A stretch of DNA of 64,000 nt from Nannocystis sp. RBIL2 (GTDB lineage Bacteria; Myxococcota_A; Polyangia; Nannocystales; Nannocystaceae), in assembly GCF_026626745.1 (NCBI RefSeq), contig NZ_JAPNJW010000001.1, forward strand, positions 4,076,001 through 4,140,000, read 5' to 3'. The position numbers were made by a program, and so were the translations under genes. The notes under the pieces were generated by a model that ran no database searches, was not told the DNA's origin, and worked only from the letters and a program-made list of their open reading frames with translations. Positions 52,886 to 61,043 of this stretch are shown one piece after another; the stretch's first letter is position 1, and each line of letters begins with the position of its first letter.

Positions 52886-54226
52886 ATGCGCGACCTCCGG
52901 CTGCTCCGCCGACGCCTGCACACCGCCCTCACCTCGGGGCTCTTGCTCGCCGCCTGCGGCCCCGCCCCCGCGCCTGCCCCGGTCGAGGCCGCCAAGCCCG
53001 CGCCCGCCAAGGCCGCAGCTCCCGAGCCCGCGCCCGCCGAGGTCGATGCGGCTCCGGACGCCGAGCCGCCGCCCGTCCCCTCTGGTCCGCAGTACCCCGC
53101 GCGCACCGGCATGGACCCGTACGACCCTGACGGCCTCGAGGAGGAGGGTTGCAACAACGGCGACTGGTGCGGCGCGCCGGCGGCCGCCGACAAGTTCCGC
53201 GCCCCGCAGGCGACCGACGAGATCGGCTGCCCGACGCGCCTCATCGGCCGCCCAGACCCCGGCGTCGGCCCCAACGACAAGACCTACAAGGGCCTGTCGA
53301 TGAACCCGATGATGATGGGCCGCCTGCGCAAGATCGCCACCGACGACAAGCGCAAGGCCACCGGCGACGGCGAGATCTGCTGCTACCACTGGTTCGACTA
53401 CTGCAGCGGCCGCCCGCTGCTCGCCGGCGACGACGCCGTGGCCGCGCCCGTGGTGGCCGGAAGTACATGGCTCGGAGAGCATGTCCCCGAGGACATGCTC
53501 GGAGAGCCAGCCGCCGACGAGCGCCCGCTCGTCGCCGCCGCCTGGCTGGAGGACGCGCAGATGGAGCACGCCTCGGTCGCCGCGTTCGCCCGCGCCGCGC
53601 TCGAGCTGATGGCCGTGGGGGCTCCGCCCGAGCTGCTGGCCGGCTGCGCCGAGGCCGGGCTCGACGAGGTCCGGCACGCGCAGGTGTGCTTCGCGCTGGC
53701 GGCCGCGTACGGCGGCGTCGCGCGCGGGCCGGGTCCGCTGCCCCCGGTGCAGCCCCGCGCGGGCGGCCTGGTCGCGCTCGCTTGCGACACCTTCCGCGAG
53801 GGCTGCGTCGGCGAGACAATCGCCGCGCTGACCGCTCTGCGCGGCCGACGCGGCTGCGCGGCTGCGGCCGCCGACGCGGCTCTGGCGGCGATCGCCGCGG
53901 ATGAGACCCGTCACGCCGAGCTCGCCTGGGCGACGGTCGCCTGGGCCGTCGACGTCGGCGGCCGCGAGGTCGCCGAGGCGGTGCGCGCAGTCGCGGCCGA
54001 GCTGCGGGCCGCCGCCTTCGTCGACGAGCCGCAGGCGGTCGAGGCCGACCTGCGCCGGTTCGGCCGGCTCGGCCCGCAGGAGCGCGTGGACACCCGCCGC
54101 GCCGCGTGGACGGGCGTCCTCGATCGCATGCTGGCGCTGGCGCTCGGCGACGACGAAGCCGCGTTCGCCGATCCGGCATCCCGGAGCGCCGAAGCCGCGA
54201 GGGCGGACGCGAGCCTCTCCGCCTGA
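52886..54226 (+). CDS. Ferritin-like-domain lipoprotein
   Basis: 446-aa lipoprotein: signal MRDLRLLRRRLHTALTSGLL with lipobox LAAC, an Ala/Pro/Glu linker and a Cys-containing region (EEEGCNNGDWCGAP, EICCYHWFDYC). The C-terminal four-helix ferritin-like domain has metal-ligand patterns EHASVAAFARAALELMA, EVRHAQVCFALA, EGCVGETIAALTAL and DETRHAELAWATVAW (E, ExxH, E, ExxH). The domain is separated from the Cys-rich part by an in-frame CATG array (GEHVPEDMLGE). Probably a metal-binding or oxidase lipoprotein; unusual for the ferritin fold to be surface-anchored. Confidence 0.82.
   Translation: MRDLRLLRRRLHTALTSGLLLAACGPAPAPAPVEAAKPAPAKAAAPEPAPAEVDAAPDAEPPPVPSGPQYPARTGMDPYDPDGLEEEGCNNGDWCGAPAAADKFRAPQATDEIGCPTRLIGRPDPGVGPNDKTYKGLSMNPMMMGRLRKIATDDKRKATGDGEICCYHWFDYCSGRPLLAGDDAVAAPVVAGSTWLGEHVPEDMLGEPAADERPLVAAAWLEDAQMEHASVAAFARAALELMAVGAPPELLAGCAEAGLDEVRHAQVCFALAAAYGGVARGPGPLPPVQPRAGGLVALACDTFREGCVGETIAALTALRGRRGCAAAAADAALAAIAADETRHAELAWATVAWAVDVGGREVAEAVRAVAAELRAAAFVDEPQAVEADLRRFGRLGPQERVDTRRAAWTGVLDRMLALALGDDEAAFADPASRSAEAARADASLSA
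53466..53511. repeat. 14-bp CATG array in the ferritin-like lipoprotein, four units
   Basis: Cores CATG 53466, 53480 and 53494, and CAGC 53508, all 14 bp apart. GAGCATGTCC-CCGA-GGACATGCTC (53477-53500) is a perfect 10-bp stem. An outer GGCTC / GAGCC (53469-53473 with 53504-53508) extends it. In frame in an interdomain linker. Confidence 0.88.
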
Positions 54227-54227
54227 T

Positions 54228-54257
54228 TTGCGGCTCGGCGGCGCGCCCGCCTATGAT
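54228..54257 (+). promoter_or_regulatory. Promoter of the Cys-rich lipoprotein gene
   Basis: TTGCGG (54228-54233), 18-bp spacer, TATGAT (54252-54257), 6 nt to the ATG at 54264. Leaderless-type geometry. Confidence 0.5.
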
Positions 54258-54263
54258 GGGGGG

Positions 54264-55223
54264 ATGGTTCGCCGCATCTCCTACCTCGCGCTCGTCACCC
54301 TCGCGGCCTGTGCCGGCGGCGAGGACGTGACCCAAAGTTCAGGTTTCGGCGGCTCCTTTCCGGCGCCGACGGGCTCGCAGGTGACGACGGCGACGGCGGG
54401 CATGTCGGGCACCTCGGCGCCGAGCACCGACGACTCCGCCGGCACCACCGACATGATCCGTCCGGACTTCGGCGACGTCGCCCCGACCACCGACGACGTC
54501 GATCCGACCGCCGTCACCGCGAGCGATCCGGGCACCACGACCACCACCGGCCCGACGATCACCTGCGGCGACGGGACGATCGAGCCGCCCGAGGAGTGCG
54601 AGGGCGCCAACGTCAACGGTCAGACCTGCCAGGGGCTCGGCTTCACCGGCGGCCTTTTGACCTGCGACGCCGCCACCTGCACGTGGAACAAGAGTCAGTG
54701 CGTCAGCGAGTCGTGCGGCGACGGCATGAAGAACGGCGGTGAGGAGTGTGACTGCGGCCAGCAGGGCAGCAACTGCAGCGCGGCGCAGCTCGGCAACGCG
54801 GTGTGCGCGGGCCTCCCGGCGCCGGCCAACGGCAACTACCACGGCGGCACCCTGGCGTGCGGCAGCCCGGGCAGCTGCCTGTTCAACAAGGCCGGCTGCT
54901 TCTGGTGCGGCGACGGCGTGCGCAACGGGCCCGAGTCGTGCGAGGGCGGCGACCTCGGGGGTCAGACCTGCAACGGCCTCGGGTTCAGCGGCGGCACCCT
55001 GAGCTGCAACGCCAACTGCACCCACAACACCGCCGGCTGCGTCAACATGGTCTGCGGCGACGGCCAGTGCAGCCCCGGCGAGGACGACTGCACCTGCCCC
55101 GAGGACTGCCCCGAAGACCCGTACTCGTGTTCGGACTGCGAGTGCGGCGACTTCAGTGGCGCCTGCGCCTGCGATGCCAACTGCATCTTCTACGGCGACT
55201 GCTGCATCGACGGCCCGTGCTGA
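54264..55223 (+). CDS. Cys-rich lipoprotein with myxobacterial disulfide repeats
   Basis: 319-aa lipoprotein: signal MVRRISYLALVTLAAC, a Thr/Ser linker, then repeated Myxococcus Cys-rich modules of the CGDGxxxxxExCEG...GQTCxxLGFxGGxLxC type (CGDGTIEPPEECEGANVNGQ, CGDGVRNGPESCEGGDLGGQ). The C-terminus (ECGDFSGACACDANCIFYGD, then CC and DGPC) resembles a somatomedin-B knot. The modules probably form a stalk. Function unknown. Confidence 0.82.
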   Translation: MVRRISYLALVTLAACAGGEDVTQSSGFGGSFPAPTGSQVTTATAGMSGTSAPSTDDSAGTTDMIRPDFGDVAPTTDDVDPTAVTASDPGTTTTTGPTITCGDGTIEPPEECEGANVNGQTCQGLGFTGGLLTCDAATCTWNKSQCVSESCGDGMKNGGEECDCGQQGSNCSAAQLGNAVCAGLPAPANGNYHGGTLACGSPGSCLFNKAGCFWCGDGVRNGPESCEGGDLGGQTCNGLGFSGGTLSCNANCTHNTAGCVNMVCGDGQCSPGEDDCTCPEDCPEDPYSCSDCECGDFSGACACDANCIFYGDCCIDGPC

Positions 55224-55314
55224 GCGTGAACATCGGCCCGTAGGTTCATGGTCCCAGGCTGACATTCGCGAGAGAATCTTCGCCGCGCGACCGTCGTCCG
55301 CCCCCGCACGATTC

Positions 55315-55342
55315 TTGCCGGCGGTGGCGCGGATGCTATCGT
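55315..55342 (+). promoter_or_regulatory. Promoter of the DRATC-repeat gene
   Basis: TTGCCG (55315-55320), 16-bp spacer, TATCGT (55337-55342). The ATG at 55370 lies about 27 nt after the -10, with GGGGGA upstream, so this mRNA has a conventional short leader. Confidence 0.5.
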
Positions 55343-55369
55343 CGCCTCGCGTACCCGGGGGAACTGCAC

Positions 55370-56524
55370 ATGCGTCCAATCGCTCTGTTCAGCCTGACCT
55401 TCGCGGCCGCCGCTCTGCTCGGCTTCGGACCCGCCCGCGCAGCTGCGCCGGCCACCGACTCCTGCTTCGCCGGCTGCACCGCGCCCGGCCTGTCCGCCGA
55501 CGATCAGGCCACCTGCCGCCTCCAGTGCGCCCGCCTGGCCCAGTCCACGCCCGCGTCACCGCCGGCAGCCAAGCCTCCCGCAGCCGCGCCGCCGTCGTCG
55601 TCGACCCCCGCGTCACCGCCCGCAGCCAAGCCTCCCGCAGCCACGCCGCCGTCGACTCCCCCCGCATCTTCGCCCCCCGCGGCTTCGCCGCCGCGTCCGG
55701 CTCAGCCCGCTTCGCAGCCCGCTCCCGACCTCGCGCACCAAAAATTTTTGTGCGAGTCGCAGTGCGACAACGAACCCAACCCGGGCGACCGCGCCACCTG
55801 CCGCCTGCAGTGCAATCAGCTGAACCGCGCCAGCGCCCCGCAACCAACGTCGGCGCCGGTCGGCAGCACCACCGTCGGCAGCACCACCACGTACAGCTTC
55901 GCGCCCGGCGGCGGCTCGGTGCCGGTCACGACGTCGCCGGGCACCTCGCCCGCGTACCGCCCCGCGCAGCCGGGCAGCACCGCCGCCACGTATAACCCCC
56001 AAGCCGCGCAGCAGCAGCAGGTCGCCGCCTGCCAGGCCACCTGCGACCGCGAGGCCTCGGCCACCGACCGCGCCACCTGCCGCAACAACTGCGGCGCAGT
56101 GGGCACTGTCGTCGGCCCCGCGGCCCCCAGCCAGTGGGTCCTCGGCCCGGCGCCGACCATGACCGAGGCCGAACAGCGCGCCGCGGTGATCCGCTCCTCG
56201 AACGGCGTGGTCCCGGGCAGCGCCCCCGGCGGCGCCCCACGACCGGTCGCCGTCCCGACGAGCCAGCCCGCGGCGCCGGCCCAGGCCACCGTCACGGCCC
56301 TGCCGGGCCAGCAGCCGCAGAACCCCCATTGCGCCGCGCATGCGCAGAGCTGCAAGGTCGGCTGCGCCAGCGAGCAGACCACCTGCGGCGCCCAGTGCGA
56401 CCAGGGCAAGATGTCCGAGACCGACCGCGCCACCTGCAAGCTGACCTGCAGCAGCAGCGGCGACATGTGCCGCGACGACTGCCGCATGAAAGAGGCGGCC
56501 TGCAAGCCGGCCGTCTACCGCTGA
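55370..56524 (+). CDS. Secreted protein with repeated C-x3-C...DRATC module
   Basis: 384-aa exported protein (signal MRPIALFSLTFAAAALLGFG, ending PARAA). It contains four copies of a short Cys module: CFAGC...QATCRLQC, CESQC...DRATCRLQC, CQATC...DRATCRNNC and CGAQC...DRATCKLTC, plus a C-terminal CRDDCRMKEAAC. Pro/Ala/Ser linkers and a Gln run separate them. Each module has four Cys, suggesting two disulfides. I do not recognise the family. GGGGGA precedes the ATG. The gene ends at a six-unit CATG array. Confidence 0.78.
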   Translation: MRPIALFSLTFAAAALLGFGPARAAAPATDSCFAGCTAPGLSADDQATCRLQCARLAQSTPASPPAAKPPAAAPPSSSTPASPPAAKPPAATPPSTPPASSPPAASPPRPAQPASQPAPDLAHQKFLCESQCDNEPNPGDRATCRLQCNQLNRASAPQPTSAPVGSTTVGSTTTYSFAPGGGSVPVTTSPGTSPAYRPAQPGSTAATYNPQAAQQQQVAACQATCDREASATDRATCRNNCGAVGTVVGPAAPSQWVLGPAPTMTEAEQRAAVIRSSNGVVPGSAPGGAPRPVAVPTSQPAAPAQATVTALPGQQPQNPHCAAHAQSCKVGCASEQTTCGAQCDQGKMSETDRATCKLTCSSSGDMCRDDCRMKEAACKPAVYR

Positions 56525-56531
56525 GCCGGCG

Positions 56532-56608
56532 CAAGAACGAAGGGACATGCTCCTCCGAGCATGTCCCTTCGAACATTTTCCTGAGAGCATGCCCCGACGG
56601 GCATGACC
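56532..56608. repeat. 14-bp CATG array, six units, convergent junction
   Basis: Cores CAAG 56532, CATG 56546, CATG 56560, CATT 56574, CATG 56588 and CATG 56602, exactly 14 bp apart. A perfect 15-bp inverted repeat (56538-56552 with 56557-56571, loop CTCC) and a second 7-bp stem (56588-56594 with 56599-56605) are present. TTTT follows the first stem. Convergent junction. Confidence 0.9.
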
Positions 56609-56614
56609 TTCCGG

Positions 56615-57886
56615 TCACCCGGGGATCGGCACGTCGCAGCCGAACACCACGTCGACGTCGACCACCTGCCCGGCCTTGAGCGCCTCGCAGGCGGTGCCGT
56701 GGAAGGTGACGGTGTTGGTGTTCGGGTCGTACGTCCAGCCGTTGTTCGGGTCGTTCGGGACGCCCGGGACCATGTCTTCAAAAAACACGTAGATCTCGTT
56801 CGGGTCGTCGGGCACCGTGTCGAGCTCGAACGTGCACGACACCACCGCGCCGGCGATCGCGTCGAGCGCCGCCTCGAGCGAGGCCGGGTTGTTGGCGTTG
56901 TAGGGCGTCATCGTGCCGCCGTTGGTGGCGATCTCGGCCAGCGAGCCGAGGATCCCGTCGGCGAAGCCGACCGCGTAGGTGCGGACCGAGATCGCCTGCG
57001 CGAACAGGTCGGCCGCCGCGGCCGGCCCGTTGGTGGTGCCCTGGCAATCGCCGCTCTCGTCGCCGTCGGTGATCAGCAGCACCGCGTTGGCGCGCGTCGG
57101 GTCCTGGACCTGCGGCTCTCCGACCAGCGCCTTGAGCGTGTTGCCGGTGCTCGTCTCCGGATCGCCGGAGTCGCACAGGTAGCCGTTGCCCTTGTCGCTG
57201 AGGAACTGCTGGATCGCCCCGCCGTTGAATTCGGCCAGCGGCACCACGATCGTCCCCGCCGAGCAGCCGTTGCCGACGCACGCCGAGTAGGTCACGAGGC
57301 CGAAGCGGATCTCCTCGTTGAAGGTCGTCACCAGCTTGTTGATCGCGTCCTTGGCGACCTCCCAGCGGTTCTTGTCCGAGTCCTGGACATCCCCCTCCAT
57401 GCTGCCGCTGCGGTCGAGCACGATCATCACGTTGGGCACGACCTTGGTCAGCTCGAACTCCTGAGCCCCGCACTCGCCGCCGATCTCGCACATCCCGTCG
57501 GTGCAGGTCTGGCCGCCCTCGCAGTCCTCGTCGAACAGGCAGCCGCCCGCCGGCAGGCACTCGCCCGACCAGTCGCCGCAGTGCTGGCCTTCGGGACAAT
57601 CGGCGTCCTCGCTGCAGCCGGTGCCGCCCGTGGGCTGAGTGGTCGCGGTCGGATTGCCGGACGGATCGACGCTGGTCGTGGTTCCGTCGGTGCCGGTCTC
57701 GGTCGTCTCGCCGCCGGTCTCGGTCGTCCCCGTCACGCCCGTCACGTTCGTCGCGCCGCTCGCCCCCGTGATGCCCGTCGACGCGGTCACCCCCGCGGTC
57801 GTCTCGCCGCGGCCGTCGTCGCCGCAGCCCGCGACCATCGCCCCCGCCAGCAGCCAATTCGAGACTCGCCCCGTTCGCGTGCGCAT
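56615..57886 (-). CDS. VWA-domain lipoprotein
   Basis: 423-aa surface lipoprotein: signal MRTRTGRVSNWLLAGAMVAG with lipobox VAGC, a Thr/Gly linker and short Cys-rich repeats (CSEDADCPEGQHCGD, CLFDEDCEGGQTCTDGMC). A von Willebrand factor A domain follows with MIDAS VMIVLDRSGSM and later LLITDGDESGD and YAVGFADGILGSL. Similar myxobacterial proteins are presumed metal-dependent adhesion or surface proteins. GGAGGAG precedes the ATG. It is divergent from the efflux operon. Confidence 0.87.
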   Translation of the reverse strand: MRTRTGRVSNWLLAGAMVAGCGDDGRGETTAGVTASTGITGASGATNVTGVTGTTETGGETTETGTDGTTTSVDPSGNPTATTQPTGGTGCSEDADCPEGQHCGDWSGECLPAGGCLFDEDCEGGQTCTDGMCEIGGECGAQEFELTKVVPNVMIVLDRSGSMEGDVQDSDKNRWEVAKDAINKLVTTFNEEIRFGLVTYSACVGNGCSAGTIVVPLAEFNGGAIQQFLSDKGNGYLCDSGDPETSTGNTLKALVGEPQVQDPTRANAVLLITDGDESGDCQGTTNGPAAAADLFAQAISVRTYAVGFADGILGSLAEIATNGGTMTPYNANNPASLEAALDAIAGAVVSCTFELDTVPDDPNEIYVFFEDMVPGVPNDPNNGWTYDPNTNTVTFHGTACEALKAGQVVDVDVVFGCDVPIPG

Positions 57887-58064
57887 GACCGACTCCTCCG
57901 GCGCAAGGTGCGCCAGGCCCGCCTCTTACCGGAGCGCGCGCATTCGTGTCAATCAGCCGCGCACCGACGCACAAACCCTCGTCCCGCGCAGACGGAAACC
58001 AGCGGCCTCGCGGCCAGCGAGCCCGACTGCACGACGTCATCACGGCGGCCTCGACCACGAATGA

Positions 58065-58082
58065 CATGTCCCCGAGGACAGC
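58065..58082. repeat. 14-bp CATG-type repeat, two units
   Basis: CATG 58065 and CAGC 58079; TGTCC-CCGA-GGACA hairpin (58067-58080). Confidence 0.65.
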
Positions 58083-58144
58083 TCACTCCTGCTTGCCGAA
58101 GTCGGCGCGCCCGTTGCCGCTCTCGGCCGCCGTCGCCCCTCACG

Positions 58145-58178
58145 ATCTTCGCGACCGCGCCTGAGAATCTTCGCGACC
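58145..58178 (+). promoter_or_regulatory. Candidate operator of the efflux operon
   Basis: ATCTTCGCGACC occurs twice, starting at 58145 and 58167 (22 bp apart, two helical turns), about 80 bp upstream of the TolC-like gene. Related GATCTTCGCGAC at 52825 and AATCTTCGC at 55270 lie upstream of two other genes. Confidence 0.4.
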
Positions 58179-58255
58179 CCCGCTCGCGGCAGCTGCGCGA
58201 TCGCTCGAAACCCTTGATATTTCCGGCCTGACCCGGGCCGTGCATATAGAGGCGC

Positions 58256-59551
58256 GTGCCTCTCGCGCGCAGCCTCTGCCTCGTCCTCGCCCTGCTCGCG
58301 GGCCCCGTGCGCGCGGCGCCGGCCGAGTCGGCCCTGAGCGGTCCGTTCGACATCGACACCGCGGTCGCGGTCGCGCTCGAGCGCAGCCCCGGCCTGCAGG
58401 CGGCCGTCCACCGGATCCGCGCCGCCGAGCACCTCGCCGAGGCCGAGCGGCGACCCGAGGCCACGCGCCTCACCTTCGACATCTGGCAGGTCCCGCTGGC
58501 CAAGCCGTGGGCGTGGAACGAGTCGCCGATGGTCATGCTCGGCCTGCGCCAGCCGGTGCCCGCCGCCGGCAGCCTCAAGCTGCGGTCCGCCGCCCGGCGC
58601 AAGGACGCCGCCGCCGACGCGGCCAACCGTGACGTCGTCGCCCAGGACCTGGCCACCGCGGTGGGCCACGCCTTCATCGACTACGCCGCCGCGGTCGCGC
58701 GCCACAGCGTCCACCTCGAGCACCAGCGGGTCAGCGAGCACGTGCTCGGCCTGGCGCGCGCGCGCCAGGTCGTCGGCGGCACGCTCCTCGAGATCGCCCG
58801 CGCCGAGACCGAGGTGGCCCGCGCGCGCGCCGACGTGGCCACCGACGCGACCGCGACCATGGCCGCGCGCACGCGCCTCAACACGCTCATGGCCCGCGAG
58901 GCCGACGCCCCGCTCGGCGCGCCGCGGGACCCGGCGGCCGCGACTGTCGGCGTCGACGCTCGCGGCCTCATCGCCGACGCCCAGCGCGAGCGCCCCGAGA
59001 CCCGGGCCGCCGACGCCCGCCGCGAGGCCGCCGCTCTCGACCTGCGCGCCACCCGGCGCGAGGCCAACCTGCCGAGCGCGATGCTCGGCGTCGCCTACTT
59101 CCCCGCGACCAAGCCGATGCCGATGCACGGCTACGGCCTGATGGTCGACCTCCAGCTGCCCTGGCTCACGGGACAGGCGCGAAAGCGCAGGGACGCGCAG
59201 GCCGAGCTCAGCGCCGCCGCGGTCCGCGACGTCGCCCAGGTCAAGCTCGGCATCGCCGGCGAGGTCTCGGGCGCCCTGGCCACCGTCCAGAGCGCCTCCG
59301 AGCGCTACCAGGCGCTGGTCCGCGAGGCCGGCCCCGCCAGCGCCCGCGCCCGCGAGGTCGCCCTGACCGGCTACGAGTCCGGCCGCGGCGACTTCACCGC
59401 CCTCCTCGCCGCCGAGGCCGTGCACGTCGAGGTGGCGATGGACGTCATCGCCGCCAAGTCCGACCTCGACCACGCCCTCATCGACCTCGACCGCGCCGTC
59501 GGCTCGCCCGTGGCCCGCCGCCCGCTCGCTCCGGGCCCCGCCGACCGGTGA
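58256..59551 (+). CDS. TolC-family outer-membrane efflux protein
   Basis: Outer-membrane channel of a tripartite metal-efflux pump, 431 aa: signal MPLARSLCLVLALLAGPVRA (GTG start). It then shows the two TolC/CusC repeats with long amphipathic helices (LEHQRVSEHVLGLARARQVV, GLIADAQRERPETRAADARR, ALTGYESGRGDFTALLAAEA). No lipobox is seen, unlike many CusC. First gene of an operon: adaptor 34 bp downstream, RND pump next. Confidence 0.87.
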   Translation: MPLARSLCLVLALLAGPVRAAPAESALSGPFDIDTAVAVALERSPGLQAAVHRIRAAEHLAEAERRPEATRLTFDIWQVPLAKPWAWNESPMVMLGLRQPVPAAGSLKLRSAARRKDAAADAANRDVVAQDLATAVGHAFIDYAAAVARHSVHLEHQRVSEHVLGLARARQVVGGTLLEIARAETEVARARADVATDATATMAARTRLNTLMAREADAPLGAPRDPAAATVGVDARGLIADAQRERPETRAADARREAAALDLRATRREANLPSAMLGVAYFPATKPMPMHGYGLMVDLQLPWLTGQARKRRDAQAELSAAAVRDVAQVKLGIAGEVSGALATVQSASERYQALVREAGPASARAREVALTGYESGRGDFTALLAAEAVHVEVAMDVIAAKSDLDHALIDLDRAVGSPVARRPLAPGPADR

Positions 59552-59565
59552 GCTCGGACCTCCGA

Positions 59566-59583
59566 CCTGTCCCCGAGGACATC
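59566..59583. repeat. 14-bp array supplying the adaptor's ribosome site
   Basis: CCTG 59566 and CATC 59580; TGTCC-CCGA-GGACA hairpin (59568-59581). Its right arm, GAGGA, is the Shine-Dalgarno of the adaptor gene starting at 59586. Confidence 0.6.
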
Positions 59584-59585
59584 TC

Positions 59586-61037
59586 ATGCTCGACCCTCAC
59601 CCCGACGACCCCGAGTCCCTGCGCGAAGGCGCCGAGGCGCCCCCGCCCGGCGTCGCCCTGATGGCGGGCGTCCGCTGGCTGCTGCTGCTCGGCACCCTCG
59701 CCGCGGCCTGCTTCTCCTGGTGGTCGTACGCGCGGGCCGAGCCGGTCGCGGTCCAGCACGCCCCGAAGTACCGCTGCCCGATGCACCCCCAGATCACGGC
59801 GCACGAGCCGGGCGAGTGCCCGATCTGCCACATGGCGCTCGAGCCGATCCCGGCGGACGAGGCCGAGACGGTCTACCGCTGCCCGATGCACCCGCAGATC
59901 CAGCAAGCCGAGCCCGGCTCGTGCCCGATCTGCCACATGGACCTCGAGGCGGTCGCGGCCGAGGCGGTGGCTGTCTCTCCGGACATGCCCGCAGGGACAG
60001 CCGCGATCACCCTCGGGCTCGACCGCCTGCAGGCGATCGGCGCCCGGATCGTGGTCGCCGCCGAGCGCGAGTTCGCCGCCGAGCTGCGCAGCGCCGCCCT
60101 GACGGAGTTCTCCGAGGACGGCGCGGCGCGGGTCCACGTGCGCGCGGCCGGCTTCATCGAGAAGATCGCCGTCGCCGAGACCGGCGTCCGCGTGCGCAAG
60201 GGGCAGGTGCTGGCCGAGTACTACAGCCCGGAGATCTACCAGGCCCAGGCGGAGCTGCTGGCGGCCCACAGCTGGTCCGGGCCGGTGGTCGGAGCGGCTC
60301 GCCAGCGCCTCGAGCTGCTCGGCCTGTCGTCCGCCCAGGTCGACCGGATCCTCAAGTCAGGCAAGCCCGACCGCACCACCCCGGTGGTCGCCCCCGCGTC
60401 CGGCGTCGTCGTCGCCCGCACCGCCGTCCTCGGCGCCTACGTCCAGCCCGAGGAGCCGCTCTACGAGCTGCGCGAGGACCACGCGCTCTACCTGGTCGCC
60501 GAGCTGCCGGCCGCGCAGGCCGCAGCCGTTCGCAAAGGAACCAAGGGACATGTCCGATTCACCAGCCGACCCGCGCTCGATCGAGACGTCGCGGTCGACC
60601 TGGTCTACCCGAGCGTCGCCGCCGACAGCCGCAGCGTCCGCGTGCGCATGCCGCTCGACAACGACGACCGCGCGCTGGTGGCCGGCATGCCGGCAGTGGT
60701 GAGTTTTGTTCAGCCGAGCGAGACCGGCGTGGCGGTGCCGCGCGACGCGATCGTCGACGCCGGCGATCAGCCCTACGTGTTCGTCGACGCCGGCGGCGGC
60801 CGCCTGGTCCCGCGCCCGGTCGTGCTCGGCGCCCGCGACGCGGAGTTCGTGCGCGTGCGCGAGGGCGTGAGCGCCGGCGAACGCGTGGTCGCCGGCGCGA
60901 CCTTCCTCGTCGACGCCGAGAGCCGCCTGCGCGCCGCGCTGATCCCCGCGAGCCCGGCAAGCAGCCCCGCAGCACTCTTCCTCGAGTCGGCCTCGCACCC
61001 CGATCCGCACGCCGGCCACGCCGGCCACGCCCCGTGA
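59586..61037 (+). CDS. cusB: RND efflux periplasmic adaptor with tandem heavy-metal-binding domains (CusB-like)
   Basis: Membrane-fusion protein linking pump and channel, 483 aa. N-terminal membrane anchor (VRWLLLLGTLAAACFSWWSY), then two heavy-metal-binding domains in tandem (about residues 62-90 and 98-125). Each carries YRCPMHPQI ... PGxCPICHM; the usual CPxCGM is CPICHM here. Barrel-sandwich and beta-barrel domains of CusB/CzcB type follow (AGFIEKIAVAETGVRVRKGQ, VVAPASGVVVARTAVLGAYV). A His-rich C-terminus (HPDPHAGHAGHA) may bind metal. The Shine-Dalgarno comes from a CATG-type array; two further arrays lie inside. Cu(I)/Ag(I) is the likely substrate, by inference. Confidence 0.87.
   Translation: MLDPHPDDPESLREGAEAPPPGVALMAGVRWLLLLGTLAAACFSWWSYARAEPVAVQHAPKYRCPMHPQITAHEPGECPICHMALEPIPADEAETVYRCPMHPQIQQAEPGSCPICHMDLEAVAAEAVAVSPDMPAGTAAITLGLDRLQAIGARIVVAAEREFAAELRSAALTEFSEDGAARVHVRAAGFIEKIAVAETGVRVRKGQVLAEYYSPEIYQAQAELLAAHSWSGPVVGAARQRLELLGLSSAQVDRILKSGKPDRTTPVVAPASGVVVARTAVLGAYVQPEEPLYELREDHALYLVAELPAAQAAAVRKGTKGHVRFTSRPALDRDVAVDLVYPSVAADSRSVRVRMPLDNDDRALVAGMPAVVSFVQPSETGVAVPRDAIVDAGDQPYVFVDAGGGRLVPRPVVLGARDAEFVRVREGVSAGERVVAGATFLVDAESRLRAALIPASPASSPAALFLESASHPDPHAGHAGHAP
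59970..60001. repeat. 14-bp array in the adaptor gene, three units
   Basis: GCTG 59970, CATG 59984 and CAGC 59998, exactly 14 bp apart, in frame between the metal-binding domains and the adaptor core. Confidence 0.65.
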
Positions 61038-61043
61038 AGTCGC

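Larger units (their letters stand above)
57887..58255. other. Divergent intergenic region, 369 bp
   Basis: No gene seen between the VWA lipoprotein and the efflux operon. It contains a two-unit CATG repeat (58065-58082) and a direct repeat (58145-58178) described separately. Confidence 0.6.
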
